64,000 nt of DNA from CAYNQK01 sp964470375. GTDB lineage: Bacteria; Spirochaetota; Spirochaetia; Treponematales; JBGSOB01. The stretch is from the NCBI GenBank assembly GCA_964470375.1, contig CAYYCP010000001.1, forward strand, positions 135,769 to 199,768, read 5' to 3'. Positions 23,398-32,272 of the stretch are shown piece after piece. Within the stretch, counting starts at the first letter, position 1. Every line of letters begins with the position of its first letter. The notes under the pieces were generated by a model. The model searched no databases, was not told the origin of the DNA, and saw only the letters and a list, made by a program, of their open reading frames with translations. Both the position numbers and the translations under genes were made by a program.

Positions 23398-25239
23398 ATG
23401 GCCCGCAATACCTACGCCGTGGACGAGGAGCTCACCAATGAATTCAATATCCACGTGCTGCGCCGCCTGGCCGGCTACCTAAGGCCGCACGGTAAAACAG
23501 TGGCCTTGACCGTGGGGCTGATGGTGGCGGTGGCCCTGGGCGACCTGGTCATCCCCCTCATCCTCAAGGAGGCAATAGACCGGGCCATCCCCGCCCGCGA
23601 CCTAGGTCTCCTGGCCATCCTAGCCGGGGCCCTGGCCCTGGCCCAGGCCCTGGCCGCCCTGTGCCTGCGCTTCCGCATCCGGGCCATGAACCGCATGGGC
23701 CAGGAGATCATCCATGCCATCCGCGGTGACGTCTTCAAGCGCGTGCAGGAACTGCCCCTCTCCTACTTCGATTCGCGTCCCCTGGGCAAGATCCTCATCC
23801 GCGTCGTCAACTATGTCAATTCCATCTCGGACCTGCTCTCCAACGGCCTCATCAACTTTATCACCGACCTCTTCAAGCTGGCCCTCATCGTGGCCTTCAT
23901 GGCCGCCATCCACCTGCCCCTGACCCTGGTCTGCCTGGCCGGGGTGCCGGTCCTAGGCGGGGCCATCCTGCTCATGAAGAAACGCCAGCGCGTCAGCTGG
24001 CAGGCGATGAGCCGCAAGCAAGCCAATCTCAACGCCTATCTGCACGAGGCCCTGGCCGGAGCCAAGGTGACCCAATCCTTCGCCCGCGAGTCCTTCAACG
24101 AGGGCATTTTCGAGCGCTTGAGCGCGGAGTGGAAGTCCTCATGGCTCAAGGCCGTAGGCAATCTCTTCCTGGTGGGACCGACCATCGAGATCGTCTCGGT
24201 GCTGGTGGCTTGCACGGCCTACGCGGCCGGGGTGGGCTACCTGGGCGCCGGCATGAGCGTCGGCGTGCTGGTGGCCTTCGTGGGTTACATCTGGCGTTTC
24301 TGGACGCCCTTTGCCACCATCGGCAACTTCTATTCGGCCCTTGTCCAGTCGGGTGCCTATCTGGAACGCATTTTCGAGACCATTGACGAACCCCGCCAGA
24401 TCGAGGACAGGCCGGGAGCTTACGAGCTCCCGCCCATCCGCGGACACGTCGAGTTCCGGTCGGTATGCTTCGCCTACGAGGCCGGAGCGCCGGTTCTGCA
24501 GGATTTCTCCCTGACCGCGAGGCCTGGCGAAAGCGTAGCCATCGTAGGTCCCACCGGGGCCGGCAAGACCACCATCGTCAACCTCCTATCGCGTTTCTAC
24601 GACCCTGATTCGGGGGCCATCTTCGTGGACGGCCACGACATCCGCGCCCTGACCCTCGCATCGCTCCGCCGCCAGGTGGGGGTGATGCTTCAGGAACCCT
24701 TTCTCTTCTCCGGCAGCGTGCGCGACAACATCCGCTACGGGCGTCTGAACGCAAGCGACGAGGAGATTGAGGCGGCCGCCCGGGCCGTGCACGCCCACGA
24801 TTTCATCATGGGCCTTGAGCAGGGCTACGACACTCCGGCCAACGAGCGCGGCATGCGCCTGTCCATGGGGCAGCGCCAGCTGATCTGCTTCGCCCGCGTG
24901 CTGCTCTCGAATCCGGCCATCCTCATCCTGGACGAGGCCACCAGCTCCGTGGACACCGAGACCGAGCGCCTCATCCAGAAGGGCATAGCCGGCCTCCTCA
25001 GGGGCCGCACATCCTTCATCATCGCCCACCGCCTGTCCACCATCCGCAACGCCGACAGGATCATCTACCTGGAGGGGGGCCGCATCCGCGAGGAAGGCCG
25101 CCACGAGGAACTCCTGGCCCTCGGCAGGGCCTACGCCGCCCTCTTCCGCCGCGCCCAGGAGGCGGCCCTGGCCGCTGCCGAGGAGCGGGGAACCGGGGGC
25201 ATAGCCGCTATCCGGGCCGCGGTCGCCCGGCGGGCTTAA
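23398..25239 (+). CDS. ABC exporter half, catalytic-site subunit
   Basis: A 613-residue half transporter with six transmembrane helices and an NBD. Walker A is G-P-T-G-A-G-K-T (384-391), Walker B ends in L-I-L-D-E with the catalytic Glu513, and the switch is I-I-A-H-R. Its signature is L-S-M-G-Q (488-492) instead of L-S-G-G-Q. Paired with the previous subunit this gives one consensus site (this Walker A/B with the partner's L-S-G-G-Q) and one degenerate site. GGAGG precedes the ATG. The TAA stop overlaps the convergent cheA stop within TTAA. Confidence 0.92.
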   Translation: MARNTYAVDEELTNEFNIHVLRRLAGYLRPHGKTVALTVGLMVAVALGDLVIPLILKEAIDRAIPARDLGLLAILAGALALAQALAALCLRFRIRAMNRMGQEIIHAIRGDVFKRVQELPLSYFDSRPLGKILIRVVNYVNSISDLLSNGLINFITDLFKLALIVAFMAAIHLPLTLVCLAGVPVLGGAILLMKKRQRVSWQAMSRKQANLNAYLHEALAGAKVTQSFARESFNEGIFERLSAEWKSSWLKAVGNLFLVGPTIEIVSVLVACTAYAAGVGYLGAGMSVGVLVAFVGYIWRFWTPFATIGNFYSALVQSGAYLERIFETIDEPRQIEDRPGAYELPPIRGHVEFRSVCFAYEAGAPVLQDFSLTARPGESVAIVGPTGAGKTTIVNLLSRFYDPDSGAIFVDGHDIRALTLASLRRQVGVMLQEPFLFSGSVRDNIRYGRLNASDEEIEAAARAVHAHDFIMGLEQGYDTPANERGMRLSMGQRQLICFARVLLSNPAILILDEATSSVDTETERLIQKGIAGLLRGRTSFIIAHRLSTIRNADRIIYLEGGRIREEGRHEELLALGRAYAALFRRAQEAALAAAEERGTGGIAAIRAAVARRA

Positions 25240-27419
25240 GCGCCGCGCTCCCCCTCGGCTCCATAGCGTTTGAGGAGCCTGGCGGCATCGAGAATCAGCG
25301 CCACCTCGCCCGATCCCAGGATGGCCGCCCCGCTGATGAAGTTTTCCTTGGAATATTGATTTACGAAGGGTTTGATAACCGTCTGCGCCTGGCCGACGAT
25401 GCGCTCCACGAGGAGTCCGGCCTTGCGCCGCGCCGTCCCGACTACGACCATCTGGCAAGCCGTCTCAAGGGAAGCCCCGCGGGCCGCGAAGGCCCACCTC
25501 AGATCGATGACCGGTATGAGCTCCCCGCGGAATGCGGCTGTGGAGAGTTCCGCGCCGGCCTGGCCGCCCACGTCGTCGCGGCATTCCAAGACTGAGTCCA
25601 CATCGATGAAGAAGCTCTCTCCGGCCGCCCGCACCAGGAGCCCGTCGATGATTGCGAGGGTCAAGGGGATCCGCAGGCTGATGGCAGTCCCGCGCCCCGG
25701 CCAGGAGGTAAGCTCCACCTCGCCGCCCACCGCCGAGATATCGGATCTGACCACGTCCATGCCCACGCCCCGGCCCGAGACGCTGGTGGCCTTCTCGGCC
25801 GTGGAGAAGCCCGGCAAGAAGACCAGGTCCTCCAACTCCTTGTCACTCGGGTCGTCCTCGGCCCTGAGAAGACCGCGCTCGACGGCCTTGCGACGGATAC
25901 GCTCCAAGTCCAGTCCGGCCCCGTCATCGCGCACGGTGATGACAACGGAAGAGCCCTCGTAGGCCGCGCTCAGCTCTATTGCGCCCGCAGCCGGCTTGCC
26001 CGCGGCCGTCCGGATAGTGGGCGCCTCTATGCCGTGATCCATGGAGTTGCGGATGATGTGCATGATGGGATCCTTGAGGTGATCCACCATGTACTTGTCC
26101 AGCTCAGTGTCCCCGCCCGATATCCTGAGCTCGGCCTGCTTGCCCAACTCCGTTCCCAGGTCGCGCACGGTGCGGAAGAAGGACTCGAAGAGGGCGGACA
26201 GGGGCACCATGCGGATGCCCATGGCTATGTCGCGCAGGGAGGCGGTGAGACGCTCGAGGTGCTCGGCCAGAGATTCCAGGTCCCGCTCGCGGGATTTGGC
26301 GGCCAGATCGGTGATGCGCGCCTGGACAGTGGCCATCTCGCCGGCCAGGTTGACAAGCTGGTCCAGTTTCTCGAATTTCACACGGATGGAGGATGCCGCC
26401 TCCTGCCTTTGGCGGCTTGAGCGCTCGGTGCGCACGAACTGCTGCTCGTGCAGAGCCGATTCGATCTCGTAGCGGCTCACGAGACCCTTCTCCACCAGGA
26501 CTTCGCCAAGCCGGGGCGGGAGGCTCTCGCGCACAGCTTCCTCGCTCAGAACGCCCTTCTCCACCAAAATCTCGCCTATGCGCTTGTATTCCGCCCCTTC
26601 GGGCGCCGCCCCGGGATCGTCTATCTCGGATATATGTACGTCCGACCCTGACTCGTAGAAGATGAAGGCGTCCCTGATCGCGGCCAGACCGCGATCGGTG
26701 GTCAGGACGATGTCCCAAGAGAGGTAGCAGCGCTCAGGGTCGAGGTCCTCCAAGGCCGGGACGTCCTCCCGGTTCATCGTGCACTCCATGCGCCCCAGGG
26801 CACTGAGCTGCCTGATGGCCGCCAAGGGGTTCCCGCCGATAAGAAAGATATCTGGCTGAGGACGGAAACGGATACGGTAAGTGCGCAGCCCGGCTTCGCC
26901 TGAAATCTGGGTGGAGGCTGTCTCCGGGCTCTCGGCCGCCGGCATGGGCATGGGTTCGACTGTCTCGGGCTTCTCCCCTCCGGGCGCAGTCGCTGAAGCC
27001 GGCCCCCGCGCGCCAGCTTCCGAGGCAATGGAGAAGGAGCGGAAGCCTTCCATCAGCGCCAGGTCCTCAGCCGAGAATTCCGCAGGCTCATCTATGAGCA
27101 ATGCCTTGAGGCGATCAAGGCCCCGCAGACAGAGCCCGATCAAGTCCGGCCCGATCGCGACTTGGCCGTCGCGGGCCCTGGCCAGGAGGCCTTCCATCTC
27201 ATGCCCGAAACGGGCGACCATAGAGGCCCCCACCATGCTGCCAGAGCCCTTGATAGTATGGATTGCGCGGAAGGCCGCGTGTATCGATTCAGCGTCGCCG
27301 GGATCGGCTTCAAGACTGAGGAGGGACCTCTCCAGGACGCCGGCGAGCTCCTCGGCTTCTTCGCGATAGGTCTCGCGGAGCTGGGCCAGGCGCGCGTCCC
27401 GGCCTTCCCCGCCGCTCAT
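25236..27419 (-). CDS. cheA: CheA chemotaxis histidine kinase with an unusual insert
   Basis: A 727-residue CheA. The HPt domain has the phosphorylated His54 in H-T-I-K-G-S-G. Residues ~180-265 form a regulatory module of the kind found between HPt and dimerisation domains. Residues 279-327 hold two copies of an I/L-G-E-I/V-L-V-E-K-G-x-x-S motif. Then come dimerisation (from ~345), the ATPase with H-I-I-R-N-S-M-D-H-G-I, and a C-terminal CheW-like P5 domain. The start (Met-Ser-Gly-Gly) overlaps the STAS gene stop; the frame upstream to 27605 is out-of-gene. Last gene of the che operon. Confidence 0.95.
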   Translation of the reverse strand: MSGGEGRDARLAQLRETYREEAEELAGVLERSLLSLEADPGDAESIHAAFRAIHTIKGSGSMVGASMVARFGHEMEGLLARARDGQVAIGPDLIGLCLRGLDRLKALLIDEPAEFSAEDLALMEGFRSFSIASEAGARGPASATAPGGEKPETVEPMPMPAAESPETASTQISGEAGLRTYRIRFRPQPDIFLIGGNPLAAIRQLSALGRMECTMNREDVPALEDLDPERCYLSWDIVLTTDRGLAAIRDAFIFYESGSDVHISEIDDPGAAPEGAEYKRIGEILVEKGVLSEEAVRESLPPRLGEVLVEKGLVSRYEIESALHEQQFVRTERSSRQRQEAASSIRVKFEKLDQLVNLAGEMATVQARITDLAAKSRERDLESLAEHLERLTASLRDIAMGIRMVPLSALFESFFRTVRDLGTELGKQAELRISGGDTELDKYMVDHLKDPIMHIIRNSMDHGIEAPTIRTAAGKPAAGAIELSAAYEGSSVVITVRDDGAGLDLERIRRKAVERGLLRAEDDPSDKELEDLVFLPGFSTAEKATSVSGRGVGMDVVRSDISAVGGEVELTSWPGRGTAISLRIPLTLAIIDGLLVRAAGESFFIDVDSVLECRDDVGGQAGAELSTAAFRGELIPVIDLRWAFAARGASLETACQMVVVGTARRKAGLLVERIVGQAQTVIKPFVNQYSKENFISGAAILGSGEVALILDAARLLKRYGAEGERGA

Positions 27420-27757
27420 GCCCCGCCCGCCATCAGGCAGGCCAGGCCGTCCTGGGCCGCGCAGGCGGAAGAAGAACTCAGAGAATTGGTTTCCAGGCAG
27501 TCGCGAAAGGAAGGGCCCGCCCCCTCCAAACGCAGCTCGCGGCCGGAAGCCAGACAGGACTTGTGCAGGGAGCAGATGAGTTGAATGAGGGTCATATCGG
27601 CGCATCTCAGGCCGGAAAGATCCAGGATGAGAGTCCGTGGCTCGGCCGGCAGGCCTCTCAGTGAAGCGGCCAGGGCACCGATGCCCTCCACGGTAGCCTC
27701 CTCCGGCAGCGTGGCCCGGAGCAGATCGCCTTCACACTTGGTGTAAAGGTCCTTCAC
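27416..27757 (-). CDS. STAS-domain protein of the che operon
   Basis: A 113-residue protein with the STAS fold pattern: P-R-T-L-I-L-D-L-S-G-L-R-C-A-D-M-T-L-I-Q-L-I follows the usual strand-helix layout, with Asp-Leu-Ser before the conserved helix. STAS proteins act as anti-anti-sigma-like phosphoswitches or scaffolds. The usual phosphorylatable Ser is not clear: C-A-D-M replaces the common S-S-G. Start is GTG overlapping the cheY stop. It is translationally coupled to cheA, so a role in setting kinase activity is plausible but unproven. Confidence 0.75.
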   Translation of the reverse strand: MKDLYTKCEGDLLRATLPEEATVEGIGALAASLRGLPAEPRTLILDLSGLRCADMTLIQLICSLHKSCLASGRELRLEGAGPSFRDCLETNSLSSSSACAAQDGLACLMAGGA

Positions 27758-28110
27758 GGGATAACCCTCTTGATAGTCTCAAGGAGTTTTTCGGGGCTGA
27801 AGGGCTTCACCAGCCAGGCTGTGACGCCGGCTTTACGGGCCTCGGCCTGCTTGCCGGCCTCGCTCTCGGTGGTGAGCATGATGATGGGGGTGAAGCGGTT
27901 GGTCGGGCTGGCCCTGACTGCCTCTATGAAGGAGATGCCGTCCATGACCGGCATGTAGAGGTCGGTGATGACCAGTTTTATCTCTGGGCCGAGGAGTTCC
28001 GTCCCTGCCCGGCCGTCCTTGGCTTGGATCACCTCGTGCCCCTGCTCCGTCAAGGTGAAGGCGATCATCTCGCGCATGCTCGCCGAATCGTCCACCACCA
28101 GTATTTTCAT
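27754..28110 (-). CDS. cheY: CheY-like single-domain response regulator
   Basis: A 118-residue receiver domain. Acid pocket D7-D8 in V-V-D-D-S, phospho-acceptor Asp50 in L-V-I-T-D-L-Y-M-P, Thr80 in M-L-T-T-E and Lys102 in L-V-K-P-F are all present. It takes phosphate from CheA and would bind the motor switch or another target. It sits between the MCP-like gene and the STAS gene, with 4-base overlaps on both sides. Whether it is the main flagellar CheY or a dedicated output of this cluster cannot be told here. Confidence 0.93.
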   Translation of the reverse strand: MKILVVDDSASMREMIAFTLTEQGHEVIQAKDGRAGTELLGPEIKLVITDLYMPVMDGISFIEAVRASPTNRFTPIIMLTTESEAGKQAEARKAGVTAWLVKPFSPEKLLETIKRVIP

Positions 28111-29324
28111 TTATCTTTCTCCCCCCTCCCCAGGGCGGCCCTGAGGAGCTCGCGTTCGCCTTCCATAGTATAGATACCGCCCAGGCGCTTTTCCAGGGAC
28201 TCGCCCGGCGTCTCCTGGTCGCCCAGGCGCGGCAGAATCTGTTCCAGCTCACGGCCCATGACCGCCAGGGGCTCGATCACATGCTCGATGCGCTGCCGGG
28301 TGATGTCCTGGAACTGGATGGAAACGACTACCCGGGCGATGTCTGCGCCCAGCTCCTCAGTCATATTCTGGAGGCCTTCCAGACGCCGGCCCAACTCGGC
28401 GGCCTTCTCGTCTATGGCGCGGATGATGCCGTCTATGTCCTGTTCCATCTTGGCCGAAAGGGACATGTTGTCCTGGACCGCTCGACTGGCCGCCTCCAGG
28501 AGAGCCCTGGTTCGCTCGGACACGGCGGCCATGATTCCGCGCACCTTGTCAACAGAATCCGAGGAGAGATCCGAAAGGGCCTTGACCTCCTTGGCCACGA
28601 CCCCGAAGGCCCTGCCATGCTCCCCGGCCCGGGCGGCCACGATGCCGGCATTGAGGGCCAGGATGCGCGTGGTCTCCTGGACCTGGTCGATCTTATCTAC
28701 CACTCCGCCCATTGATCCCAGGCCCTCGTAGATCCCCGATATCTCGGATGAAAGGGCTTCCAGTCCGGAAGTGAGGCTCGAGAAGTCGCGGAGCAGGCCT
28801 TGCAGAACTTCACGGTTCCGGTCGAAGATGCCTTGGCCGCAGGCGCCTTCCTTGGAGCCTCGGTAGGCTTCTTCCACCTCCTTGGCTTGAGCCTTGGCCT
28901 TCCGGTTGATACCCTTGAAGGCCTCGATGAGGTCCATGGCCGCCTTGTCGGTGGCCTCGATGACTGCGTTGAGCTGGTCCGTCAGCACGGGTATGGCCTG
29001 GCTGCCCGGAGCCAGCGCGGCCGCCGCTGCCTTGAGCTCTCCCTCCGCCCGCAGGATGGCCGCTTCGGCCCGCCGCTCAATTTCCTCTCTCTCCCGCGCG
29101 AGGGCCTCGCGCTCCTCAGCCAGGTTGAGTGCGGCCGCGCGCTCGGCCTCGGCCGCATGGGATTCCGAGCGAGACCATGCCCGCCGGAGTACGAAGGCCG
29201 CCGCGGCCGCCAGGGCTGAGCAGGCGCAGAGCCTGGCCCAGACCCAGGGCAGGGCTTGGGCTGCTATCATGAGGGCAGCCATACCCAGGAGGAGGGTCGC
29301 GTGCGGCGGGAAGCGCGGCTTCAT
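28107..29324 (-). CDS. MCP-like signalling protein with C-terminal CheZ-like motif
   Basis: A 405-residue protein: two N-terminal transmembrane segments (about 9-48) with almost no periplasmic loop, a coiled coil, and an MCP signalling hairpin whose tip reads T-R-I-L-A-L-N-A-G-I-V-A-A-R-A-G-E-H-G-R-A-F-style (the canonical A-I-E-A-A is altered to G-I-V-A-A). No sensor or HAMP domain is apparent. Near the C-terminus Q-F-Q-D-I-T-R-Q places Asp340 and Gln344 like the D-x-x-x-Q catalytic pair of CheZ. GGAGGAG precedes the ATG, just after cheB. It may receive signals through partners and promote CheY dephosphorylation; the latter is inference. Confidence 0.85.
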   Translation of the reverse strand: MKPRFPPHATLLLGMAALMIAAQALPWVWARLCACSALAAAAAFVLRRAWSRSESHAAEAERAAALNLAEEREALAREREEIERRAEAAILRAEGELKAAAAALAPGSQAIPVLTDQLNAVIEATDKAAMDLIEAFKGINRKAKAQAKEVEEAYRGSKEGACGQGIFDRNREVLQGLLRDFSSLTSGLEALSSEISGIYEGLGSMGGVVDKIDQVQETTRILALNAGIVAARAGEHGRAFGVVAKEVKALSDLSSDSVDKVRGIMAAVSERTRALLEAASRAVQDNMSLSAKMEQDIDGIIRAIDEKAAELGRRLEGLQNMTEELGADIARVVVSIQFQDITRQRIEHVIEPLAVMGRELEQILPRLGDQETPGESLEKRLGGIYTMEGERELLRAALGRGEKDK

Positions 29325-29326
29325 AT

Positions 29327-30430
29327 TCAGTCTCCTCCGCCGGGCGCTTCCCCAGCGACGGACAGAGTCCCTAGGAAGGGCGCGATACGCTCGAGGGGCA
29401 GGACCTTGGCGGCGGCTCCGCGCCTGATGGCCTCGCGCGGCATGCCGAAGACGACCGAGCTGGCCTCGTCCTGGGCTATAGTGAAGGCCCCCGCCTGGCG
29501 CATCTCCAGGAGGCCCTGGGCCCCGTCGTCCCCCATGCCCGTCAGGAGGATGCCGATGGCGTTGGCCCCGGCGCAGCGGGCCCCTGAACGGAAAAGCACA
29601 TCCACCGAGGGCCGATGGCGGCACACCAGGGGGCCCTCGCGGACCTCGCAGAAATAGCGGGCGCCGCTACGCTTGACCAGGGTGTGCCGGTTGCCCGGGG
29701 CTATCAGGGCCGTACCGCGCAGGACGCTATCCCCGTCGCGGGCCTCGCGCACCTGAAGGCCGCACAGGCCGTCCAAGCGCTGGGCGAACTGTTTAGTGAA
29801 GTTCTCAGGCATATGCTGGACGATGACCATGCCGTAGGCGTCGCGGGGCAGGGCCGAGAGGAAGAGGGTCAGGGCCTCTACGCCTCCGGTGGAGGCGCCC
29901 ACCAGCACGATCTTATCGGTGGTCTCAGCCATGGCGCCGGGGCGGGCCGTGGCCGGCGGTTTGGGCAGAATCACATCGGCGCTCAGCTTAGGCGAGACCT
30001 GGAGGGGCGCCGCACGCGGTCTCAGCTTGGCCTGAGCCGCGCCCTTCACCGCGTCGACGATGCGGATGCGCGCTTCCTCCAAGAAGGCCTTCGTGTCAAG
30101 GCGCGGCTTGGCTATCACATCCACCGCCCCCAGCTCGAAGGCCCGCTGGGCTGAAACCATGCCATTTTGAGCCAGCGATGAGCAAATCACCACCGGGATG
30201 GGACGCTGGGACATGATGCGCTCCAGGAAGGTCAGCCCGTCCATGCGCGGCATCTCGATGTCCAGGATCATCACGTCGGGGAGCCTTTCCTTGAGCTTCT
30301 CGGCGGCGATGATGGGGTCGGCGGCGGCTCCCAGGAGCTCTATCTCCGGGTCCTCGGAGAGGATCGAACCCAGGGTCTGGCGCACGACCGCCGAGTCATC
30401 CACGATCAGGACCGATATCCTGTCGGCCAT
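29327..30430 (-). CDS. cheB: CheB, chemoreceptor methylesterase/deamidase
   Basis: A 367-residue two-domain enzyme. The receiver domain has D-D at 11-12 and phospho-acceptor Asp57 in M-I-L-D-I-E-M-P. After a linker, the esterase domain has Ser180 in G-A-S-T-G-G, His206 in V-Q-H-M-P and Asp in G-M-G-D-D-G near 301. It removes methyl groups placed by CheR, giving adaptation. The start overlaps the cheD stop (ATGA). Confidence 0.97.
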   Translation of the reverse strand: MADRISVLIVDDSAVVRQTLGSILSEDPEIELLGAAADPIIAAEKLKERLPDVMILDIEMPRMDGLTFLERIMSQRPIPVVICSSLAQNGMVSAQRAFELGAVDVIAKPRLDTKAFLEEARIRIVDAVKGAAQAKLRPRAAPLQVSPKLSADVILPKPPATARPGAMAETTDKIVLVGASTGGVEALTLFLSALPRDAYGMVIVQHMPENFTKQFAQRLDGLCGLQVREARDGDSVLRGTALIAPGNRHTLVKRSGARYFCEVREGPLVCRHRPSVDVLFRSGARCAGANAIGILLTGMGDDGAQGLLEMRQAGAFTIAQDEASSVVFGMPREAIRRGAAAKVLPLERIAPFLGTLSVAGEAPGGGD

Positions 30431-30909
30431 CAGCCCTGCCCCTCGGGAAGAGCCACCAGGAGGCGGCAGACCGCCCGGCCGGTCTCGGTGCTGAAACTGA
30501 GCTTACGCCCCTGGGTACCGCCCGTCTCCTCGCGCTCCAGCCGGAGCCCCAGGCGCTCGATGAGATCCAGAGCCCTGGCTACATTCTTGGCCCCCACCGA
30601 GATCGACTCTCGCCGCGAGTCCGCCAGCATGCGGGCCCCGCCGAAGAGCTGTACCCGCGCCCGGGCGGCCGAGCTGCCCCTGCGCTTGAATTCGGACCAC
30701 ATGAACTCCATGCAAGAGTCCACGTAGTCGAAGGGGTTGTCGCCCTTGCCGTCGGCGCGGCGGCTGGGAAGGGAGCAGTGCGAGATGCCTGCCAGGGACA
30801 GGGCCGGGTCATAGATGACGATGCTGAGGCAGGATCCCAGGAGAGTGACCACCCGGGCCGGTCCGTCGGTGATCAGGCATTGCCCCTGCTTGAGGTGATA
30901 GTGTCTCAC
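30430..30909 (-). CDS. cheD: CheD, receptor glutamine deamidase
   Basis: A 159-residue CheD with the catalytic Cys in L-L-G-S-C-L-S, the His in G-I-S-H-C-S-L-P and the block V-Q-L-F-G-G-A-R-M, followed by S-V-G-A-K-N. It deamidates receptor glutamines and in some species cooperates with CheC; no cheC is present here. Start is GTG overlapping the cheR stop. Confidence 0.95.
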   Translation of the reverse strand: MRHYHLKQGQCLITDGPARVVTLLGSCLSIVIYDPALSLAGISHCSLPSRRADGKGDNPFDYVDSCMEFMWSEFKRRGSSAARARVQLFGGARMLADSRRESISVGAKNVARALDLIERLGLRLEREETGGTQGRKLSFSTETGRAVCRLLVALPEGQG

Positions 30910-31769
30910 AGGCCGGCCTCACGCCTGAAAATCGAGGGCGCCACTTTGGAGATACCGGGGAGTGCATACTGCATATTCTCTGAGAGCCCGATGAAGAGGT
31001 AGCCTCCCGGGGCCAGGCGCTCGGCCACCAGGCCGGTCAGGCGCCGCTGCACCTGGGGATAAAAGTATATCAGGACATTCTTGAAGAAGATCAGATCCGC
31101 CCGCTCCACCGGATAGGGTTCCTCCATCAGATTGAGGTAGCGGAAACGCATCCTGGAGCGGATAAGGGGGTCCACCCGGTAGAGACCGGTCTTCTCCCCC
31201 GTCCCGGCCCGGAAATATCGGGTCAGGAGGAGGGGCGGCACGCGCTTCACCTGCTCGCGGCCGTATACCCCGCGGCGGGCGCGATCCAGGACATCCGTGG
31301 AGATGTCGGTGCAAAGGATCGAGTACTCCGGCCCGCCCGCCCGGGCTCGCATCTCTTCAAGGCACATAGCCAAGGAATACGCCTCTTCCCCGGTTGAGCA
31401 GCCAACGCTCCAGACCTTAATCTCGCGCTTGCCCTCCCTCTGCGCCAGCTCCGGCAAAACCTTTTCTTCAAGGAACCGGAAATGTTTTTCCTCGCGGAAG
31501 AACTCCGTCTTGTTGGTGGTGATGGCGTTGATGAAATTGCCCAATTCCTCGCGCTCTCCCCGCGGGCTGAAGAGGAGATCGCAATAATCCTTGAAGGAGG
31601 GCAGACCGAGGGCCTTGAGGCGGCGGTATAGGCGTCCCTCCACCAGGGAGCGTTTAGCCGGGGGAGTACGGATGCCCGTGCGCTCCTCTATCAAGCGCGA
31701 CAGGCGCGAGAGATCGGAGTCGCCTAGGGACTGTCCGTAGACGCAGGCAGTCCCCTCAGCGCCGCTCAT
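30906..31769 (-). CDS. cheR: CheR, chemoreceptor methyltransferase
   Basis: A 287-residue SAM-dependent methyltransferase with the helical N-domain and the catalytic core: T-T-N-K-T-E-F-F-R-E, W-S-V-G-C-S-T-G-E-E-A-Y-S-L-A (SAM binding), C-T-D-I-S-T-D-V-L and D-L-I-F-F-K-N-V-L-I-Y-F. It methylates glutamates of the MCP encoded upstream. Start overlaps the cheW stop. Confidence 0.96.
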   Translation of the reverse strand: MSGAEGTACVYGQSLGDSDLSRLSRLIEERTGIRTPPAKRSLVEGRLYRRLKALGLPSFKDYCDLLFSPRGEREELGNFINAITTNKTEFFREEKHFRFLEEKVLPELAQREGKREIKVWSVGCSTGEEAYSLAMCLEEMRARAGGPEYSILCTDISTDVLDRARRGVYGREQVKRVPPLLLTRYFRAGTGEKTGLYRVDPLIRSRMRFRYLNLMEEPYPVERADLIFFKNVLIYFYPQVQRRLTGLVAERLAPGGYLFIGLSENMQYALPGISKVAPSIFRREAGL

Positions 31770-32263
31770 GCCCGGGCTTGCTCGAGGGCGCTTCCGGCCA
31801 CGGCCTCGAGCTCCGCTTGCGAGAACACCTGGTCGATGTCCAGGATGATGATGAAGCTGTCGTCGCGCCGGCCGATGGCGGTGATGAACTTGCGCTCAAG
31901 CTTCATGCCGATGCTGGGCGGGGGCTCCAGGTGTTTCTCATCTAAGTCGATCACCTCGCGCACCGAGTCCACCAAGGCCCCCACCACCACCACCCCGTCG
32001 GCCTTGGCCGCCTCCGCTATGATGATGCTGGTATCGCGGTCATACTCCGCGGCCGGCAGCCCGAACTTGATGCGCAGGTCCACAACCGGTACGACGTTGC
32101 CGCGCAGGTTGATCACGCCCACCATATAGTCCTCGGCCTGGGGAACCCGGGTTATGCGCGACAGCTCCACCACCTCGCGCACCTTGAATATCTGAATGGC
32201 GTAGATCTCCCCGGCCAGGGTGAAATTGAGGTACTGCCTGACCTGAACGCCTTCGTTCTCCAT
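31766..32263 (-). CDS. cheW: CheW, coupling protein
   Basis: A 165-residue CheW with Y-A-I-Q-I-F-K-V-R-E-V, I-T-R-V-P-Q, G-V-I-N-L-R-G-N-V-V-P-V-V-D-L-R and a V-D-S-V-R-E-V-I-D block. It couples the receptor array to CheA. GGAGGGTGCC precedes the ATG. It lies nine bases after the mcp stop, so receptor and adaptor are made together. Confidence 0.96.
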   Translation of the reverse strand: MENEGVQVRQYLNFTLAGEIYAIQIFKVREVVELSRITRVPQAEDYMVGVINLRGNVVPVVDLRIKFGLPAAEYDRDTSIIIAEAAKADGVVVVGALVDSVREVIDLDEKHLEPPPSIGMKLERKFITAIGRRDDSFIIILDIDQVFSQAELEAVAGSALEQARA

Positions 32264-32272
32264 GGCACCCTC

